Assembly: GCA_963457535.1 (NCBI GenBank)
Contig: OY734803.1
Span: 992,001 to 1,056,000, forward strand
Reading direction: 5' to 3'
Length of the DNA: 64,000 bases
Origin: JAHRAW01 sp028066695
GTDB taxonomy: Bacteria; Pseudomonadota; Gammaproteobacteria; Arenicellales; Poriferihabitantaceae
Shown here one piece after another: positions 59,975 through 64,000 of the stretch (position 1 is its first letter; every line of letters begins with the position of its first letter). Position numbers and translations under genes: made by a program. Under the pieces are notes generated by a model. The model did no database searches. It was not told the origin of the DNA and worked only from the letters and a program-made list of their open reading frames with translations.

Positions 59975-60798
59975 TATTTTTTCCGCCTGCGGATGATCAT
60001 GTTGTTGGTGCGCTTGTTGGCGCGGGTGCGGTAGCCTTTCGCCGGCACGCCCCACGGCGACACCGGATGCCGCCCGCCGGAAGTGCGCCCCTCGCCGCCG
60101 CCGTGCGGGTGGTCCACCGGGTTCATCGCCACGCCGCGCACCGTCGGGCGCACGCCGCGCCAGCGCTGCGCGCCGGCCTTGCCGAGTTTGCCGAGGCCGT
60201 GTTCGGGGTTGCCGACCTGGCCGATGGTCGCGCGGCAATCCAAATGCACGCGGCGCATCTCGCCGGAGCGCAGGCGCAACTGCGCGTACGCGCCCTCGCG
60301 CCCGATGTACTGCACCGACGCGCCGGCCGAGCGCGCCAGTTGCGCGCCTTTGCCGGGCTTGAGTTCCACGCAGTGCACGACCGCGCCGACCGGAATGTTT
60401 TTCAGCGGCAGGCTGTTGCCGGGGTTGAAGGCCGCGCCCTCGCCCGACACCACGCTGTCGCCGGCCGACAGGCCCTTGCAGGCGATGATGTAGCGCTGCT
60501 CGCCGTCGGCATAGACCAAAAGCGCGATGTGCGCGCTGCGGTTGGGGTCGTATTCAATGCGCTTGACGCGCGCGTTGATGCCGTCTTTGTCGCGGCGAAA
60601 ATCTATCAGGCGGTAGCGGCGCTTGTGGCCGCCGCCGCGGTGGCGCACGGTGATGCGCCCGGCGTTGTTGCGGCCGTTTGACGCGGTCTTCGGGCGCAGC
60701 AGCGGCGCGTGCGGCTTGCCTTTGTGCAGGTCGGGCGCGGTGACTTTCACCATGCCACGGCGGCCCGGGGTGGTCGGTTTTTGTTTGATGACCGGCAT
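59974..60798 (-). CDS. rplB: Ribosomal protein L2
   Basis: A 274-residue protein essential for subunit joining and peptidyl transfer: GRITVRHRGGGHKRRYRLID, RPTVRGVAMNPVDHPHGGGE, with the conserved His in NPVDHPHGGGEGRTSGGRHP. Normal length. Confidence 0.97.
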   Translation of the reverse strand: MPVIKQKPTTPGRRGMVKVTAPDLHKGKPHAPLLRPKTASNGRNNAGRITVRHRGGGHKRRYRLIDFRRDKDGINARVKRIEYDPNRSAHIALLVYADGEQRYIIACKGLSAGDSVVSGEGAAFNPGNSLPLKNIPVGAVVHCVELKPGKGAQLARSAGASVQYIGREGAYAQLRLRSGEMRRVHLDCRATIGQVGNPEHGLGKLGKAGAQRWRGVRPTVRGVAMNPVDHPHGGGEGRTSGGRHPVSPWGVPAKGYRTRANKRTNNMIIRRRKK

Positions 60799-60816
60799 TT
60801 TCAGCGTCTCCTCGGA

Positions 60817-61212
60817 TTACGCGCCGGACATGCCGACGAAGTCAATGTCGTGCCCTTCCTGCAGGCGCACATACGCTTTCTTCCAGTTGGAGCGCTTGCC
60901 CGGGGTGCGGCCGCGCTTGATCTTGCCGCGCATATTGGCGACCTGCACGCTCTGCACCTTGACCTCAAACAGCGTCTCCACCGCGCGCTTGATTTCATGC
61001 TTGGCCGCGCCGGGCAAAACCTGAAAGGCGATCTGGCGGTGCTTCTCGGCGGCCGCGGTGGTCTTCTCCGAAATCAGCGGGCGCAACAGCACCTGAAAGA
61101 CGCGCTCGCGCGGAGTTTCATTCGCGGAGGTTTTCGCGGGGGTTTTTGCCGCGGCGGTTTTTGCCGGAGTTTTCACCGGAGTTTTCGCGGAGGTTTTTGC
61201 GGACTGGCTCAT
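60817..61212 (-). CDS. rplW: Ribosomal protein L23 with KTPAK-repeat N-terminal extension
   Basis: L23 core starts about residue 36 (RVFQVLLRPLISEKTTAAAE) and ends VRLQEGHDIDFVGMSGA. The preceding 34 residues are repeats of KTPAK/KTSAK type absent from standard L23 (about 100 residues). L23 docks SRP and trigger factor at the exit tunnel. The ATG overlaps the rplD stop. Confidence 0.95.
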   Translation of the reverse strand: MSQSAKTSAKTPVKTPAKTAAAKTPAKTSANETPRERVFQVLLRPLISEKTTAAAEKHRQIAFQVLPGAAKHEIKRAVETLFEVKVQSVQVANMRGKIKRGRTPGKRSNWKKAYVRLQEGHDIDFVGMSGA

Positions 61213-61850
61213 TGCAGCGCCTCGTCAATTTTTTTGGCGGCGTCCTGCGTGACCACGACTTTTTCGTGGCTGACCAGACTCAGCGGATCAATTTGCGCGC
61301 CGGCGCAAACCGAGACGTAGATGAGGTTGCGCGCCGAGAGTTCCACATTGCGGTCATCTTCGGCGAGCACTATCAGACAGCGGCGCGGCTCGTTCGCGTC
61401 AAACGCGCCGACCGCGGCCAGCGCGGCCAGCAGGGTTTTGGTGCTCGGCTTTTCCAAATGGAAATTGTCCACCGCAATCAGGCGCGACTGGCGGTGCAAC
61501 TCGGAGAGAATGGAGCGCATCGCCGCGCGGTACATGTTGCGGTTGACTTTTTGCGAGAAGTTTTTGGGGCGCGCCGGAAATGCCATGCCGCCGCCGCGAA
61601 ACAGCGGGCTGCGAATGGTGCCGGCGCGCGCGCGCCCGGTGCCTTTTTGCCGCCACGGCTTGGCGCCGCCGCCGCTGACTTGCGCGCGGTTTTTTTGCGC
61701 GCGCGTGCCGGCGCGGCCGCCGGCGCGGTAGGCGGTTACCACCTGATGCACCAGCGGCTGGTTGAAGTCGCGGCCGAACGCGGCCTCGGACAAATCCAAC
61801 TTTCCGCCCTGCCCGCCGGCGGATTTTTGCACGGTGAGTTGCACGCTCAT
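61209..61850 (-). CDS. rplD: Ribosomal protein L4
   Basis: A 213-residue tunnel protein and, in E. coli, autogenous repressor of the S10 operon: NQPLVHQVVTAYRAGGRAGT, KPWRQKGTGRARAGTIRSPL, then MYRAAMRSILSELHR. Both ends overlap neighbours by ATGA. Confidence 0.97.
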   Translation of the reverse strand: MSVQLTVQKSAGGQGGKLDLSEAAFGRDFNQPLVHQVVTAYRAGGRAGTRAQKNRAQVSGGGAKPWRQKGTGRARAGTIRSPLFRGGGMAFPARPKNFSQKVNRNMYRAAMRSILSELHRQSRLIAVDNFHLEKPSTKTLLAALAAVGAFDANEPRRCLIVLAEDDRNVELSARNLIYVSVCAGAQIDPLSLVSHEKVVVTQDAAKKIDEALQ

Positions 61851-62683
61851 GATTTCGCGGCCTCTTCCGGTTTTTTGGCGGAGGTTTTGGCGTCGGCTTT
61901 GCCGGCGTCATCCGATTTTTTCGGGGCGTTTTCTTTCCCTTCATTTTTCGCGGGGCTTTTCGCGTCCTTTTTTGGCGCGGCTTTCGCGTCGTTTTTCGCG
62001 GGAGTTTTCGCGTCGCTTTTCGGCGCGCCCGCTTTGGTCTTTTTGTTCTTCACCGACGGGCGAATGATCACATCGTCGCCGCGCGCGCCGGGAATGGAGC
62101 CGCTGATGAGCAGCAAATTTCGCGCGGCGTCTACGCGCAGCACTTCCAGCCCCTGCTGCACGCGGCGGCGCGCGCCCATGTGTCCGGCCATTTTCTTTCC
62201 CTTAAAAACGCGCCCGGGATCCTGCGCGTTGCCGATGGAGCCGCCGAGGCGGTGCGCCTTGGAATTGCCGTGCGTGGCGCGCCCGCCGCGAAAGCCGTGG
62301 CGTTTTATGACGCCGGCGAAACCCTTGCCGATGCTGCGGCCGGTCACATCCACCTTTTGCCCGGCGCTGAAAATTTCCACGGTCAATTCGGCACCGGCCG
62401 CGTGTTCGGACGGCGCGCCCAGCCGAAACTCCCAGACGCCGCGGCCCGGCTCCACGCCGGCGCGCGCAAAGTGCCCGCGCATGGCGCGGCCGACGCGGCC
62501 CGCGCGGCGGCTGCCGGCGGTTACCTGCACCGCATCGTAACCGTCGGTCGCGCCGGTTTTGACCTGGGTCACGCGGTTGGGCGAAGCCTCCACCACGCTC
62601 ACCGGCCGCGACGCGCCCTCTTCGGTGAAGATGCGGGTCATGCCGACTTTTTTGCCGACCAGTCCGAGTGACAGGTTGTTCAT
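61847..62683 (-). CDS. rplC: Ribosomal protein L3 with long Lys/Ala/Pro C-terminal tail
   Basis: L3: LGLVGKKVGMTRIFTEEGAS start, FRGGRATHGNSKAHRLGGSI and GHMGARRRVQQGLEVLRVD core. Standard L3 ends near residue 210; here about 66 more residues of Lys, Ala, Asp, Pro follow with repeated AKTPAK, AKSPAK and APKK units (61850-62047). Total 278. The ATG at 62683 is the family start. Confidence 0.96.
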   Translation of the reverse strand: MNNLSLGLVGKKVGMTRIFTEEGASRPVSVVEASPNRVTQVKTGATDGYDAVQVTAGSRRAGRVGRAMRGHFARAGVEPGRGVWEFRLGAPSEHAAGAELTVEIFSAGQKVDVTGRSIGKGFAGVIKRHGFRGGRATHGNSKAHRLGGSIGNAQDPGRVFKGKKMAGHMGARRRVQQGLEVLRVDAARNLLLISGSIPGARGDDVIIRPSVKNKKTKAGAPKSDAKTPAKNDAKAAPKKDAKSPAKNEGKENAPKKSDDAGKADAKTSAKKPEEAAKS

Positions 62684-62699
62684 GTTCGCGCGCCCGGCC

Positions 62700-63011
62700 T
62701 CAGTTGAGTTTGATCTCGACATCCACGCCGGCCGCCAGGTCCAGTTTCATCAGCGCGTCCACGGTTTTGTCGGTGGGTTCCACAATTTCCAAAATGCGCT
62801 TGTGCGTGCGAATTTCAAACTGGTCGCGCGCGGTTTTGTTGGCGTGCGGCGAGCGCAGCAGGGTGTGCTTCTCGATCTTGGTCGGGAGCGGAATGGGGCC
62901 CATGACGAGCGCGCCGGTGCGGCGCGCGGTGTCGATGATCTCGCGCGCCGAGCGGTCGATGGTTTTGTGATCGAACGCTTTCAGGCTGATGCGGATTTTC
63001 TGGCTGTCCAT
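62700..63011 (-). CDS. rpsJ: Ribosomal protein S10 (NusE)
   Basis: A 103-residue protein of the subunit head and of NusB-dependent antitermination complexes: KIRISLKAFDHKTIDRSARE, GPIPLPTKIEKHTLLRSPHA. First gene of the S10 operon; tuf lies 38 bases upstream. Confidence 0.97.
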   Translation of the reverse strand: MDSQKIRISLKAFDHKTIDRSAREIIDTARRTGALVMGPIPLPTKIEKHTLLRSPHANKTARDQFEIRTHKRILEIVEPTDKTVDALMKLDLAAGVDVEIKLN

Positions 63012-63049
63012 CGTTGCTCCCGGATTGGCTTGCGCTTGCGAACGGGGCC

Positions 63050-64000
<951 letters not shown>

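Overview
The window is a very GC-rich, densely packed proteobacterial chromosome segment. FabA/FabB, an E. coli-like S10-spc-alpha ribosomal cluster, Coq7, BepA, a heme A synthase and a QmoAB-HdrCB module together suggest a sulfur-oxidising, aerobic gammaproteobacterium. This is inference; no rRNA is present. An orphan CbbQ and a glcDEF operon hint at a Calvin cycle encoded elsewhere and glycolate salvage. Both window ends cut genes: clpB at the left and tuf at the right.

Layout. 1-7.4 kb: clpB (3' part), a ComF-type protein divergent from a degenerate BioC-like protein, bepA, tusA, sseA, rpiA and cbbQ. 7.4-12.6 kb: qmoA-qmoB-hdrC-hdrB, an electron-transfer complex expected to act with APS reductase, behind a recognisable sigma70-type promoter. 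12.6-20.1 kb: a large UvrD-type helicase with an apparent inserted nuclease domain and C-terminal zinc ribbons, a MOSC protein, argE, a flavoprotein monooxygenase and a fused folK-folP gene. 20.2-25.9 kb: an aldehyde ferredoxin oxidoreductase cluster with its own polyferredoxin, NAD(P)H-type flavoprotein, two MoaD-like proteins, an unknown 100-residue protein and MoaA. 25.9-34.5 kb: a Lys-rich histone H1-like protein, fabAB, heme A synthase, coq7, glcDEF and a 2Fe-2S protein. 34.5-46.8 kb: a trans-sulfuration enzyme, DUF2797, two tRNA-Leu genes, ogt, glyA, tgt, queA, glmM, ftsH, rlmE, an MFS transporter and an esterase. 46.8-48.6 kb: a lower-GC islet holding an unknown DUF4145-like protein and a small basic-tailed membrane protein. 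48.6-64 kb: an uninterrupted ribosomal cluster read leftwards from tuf and rpsJ to rplQ.

The least expected features lie in the housekeeping part. RpoA carries a 42-residue Gly/His-rich tail. L3, L15, L17 and L23 carry long Lys/Ala/Pro-rich extensions that resemble linker-histone tails. Three spacers of the spc operon contain ATG-AAC repeat mini-ORFs whose stop codons overlap the start of the next ribosomal gene. With the separate histone H1-like gene, this suggests unusual use of disordered basic or metal-binding tails and possibly of translational coupling. All of this is read from sequence alone.
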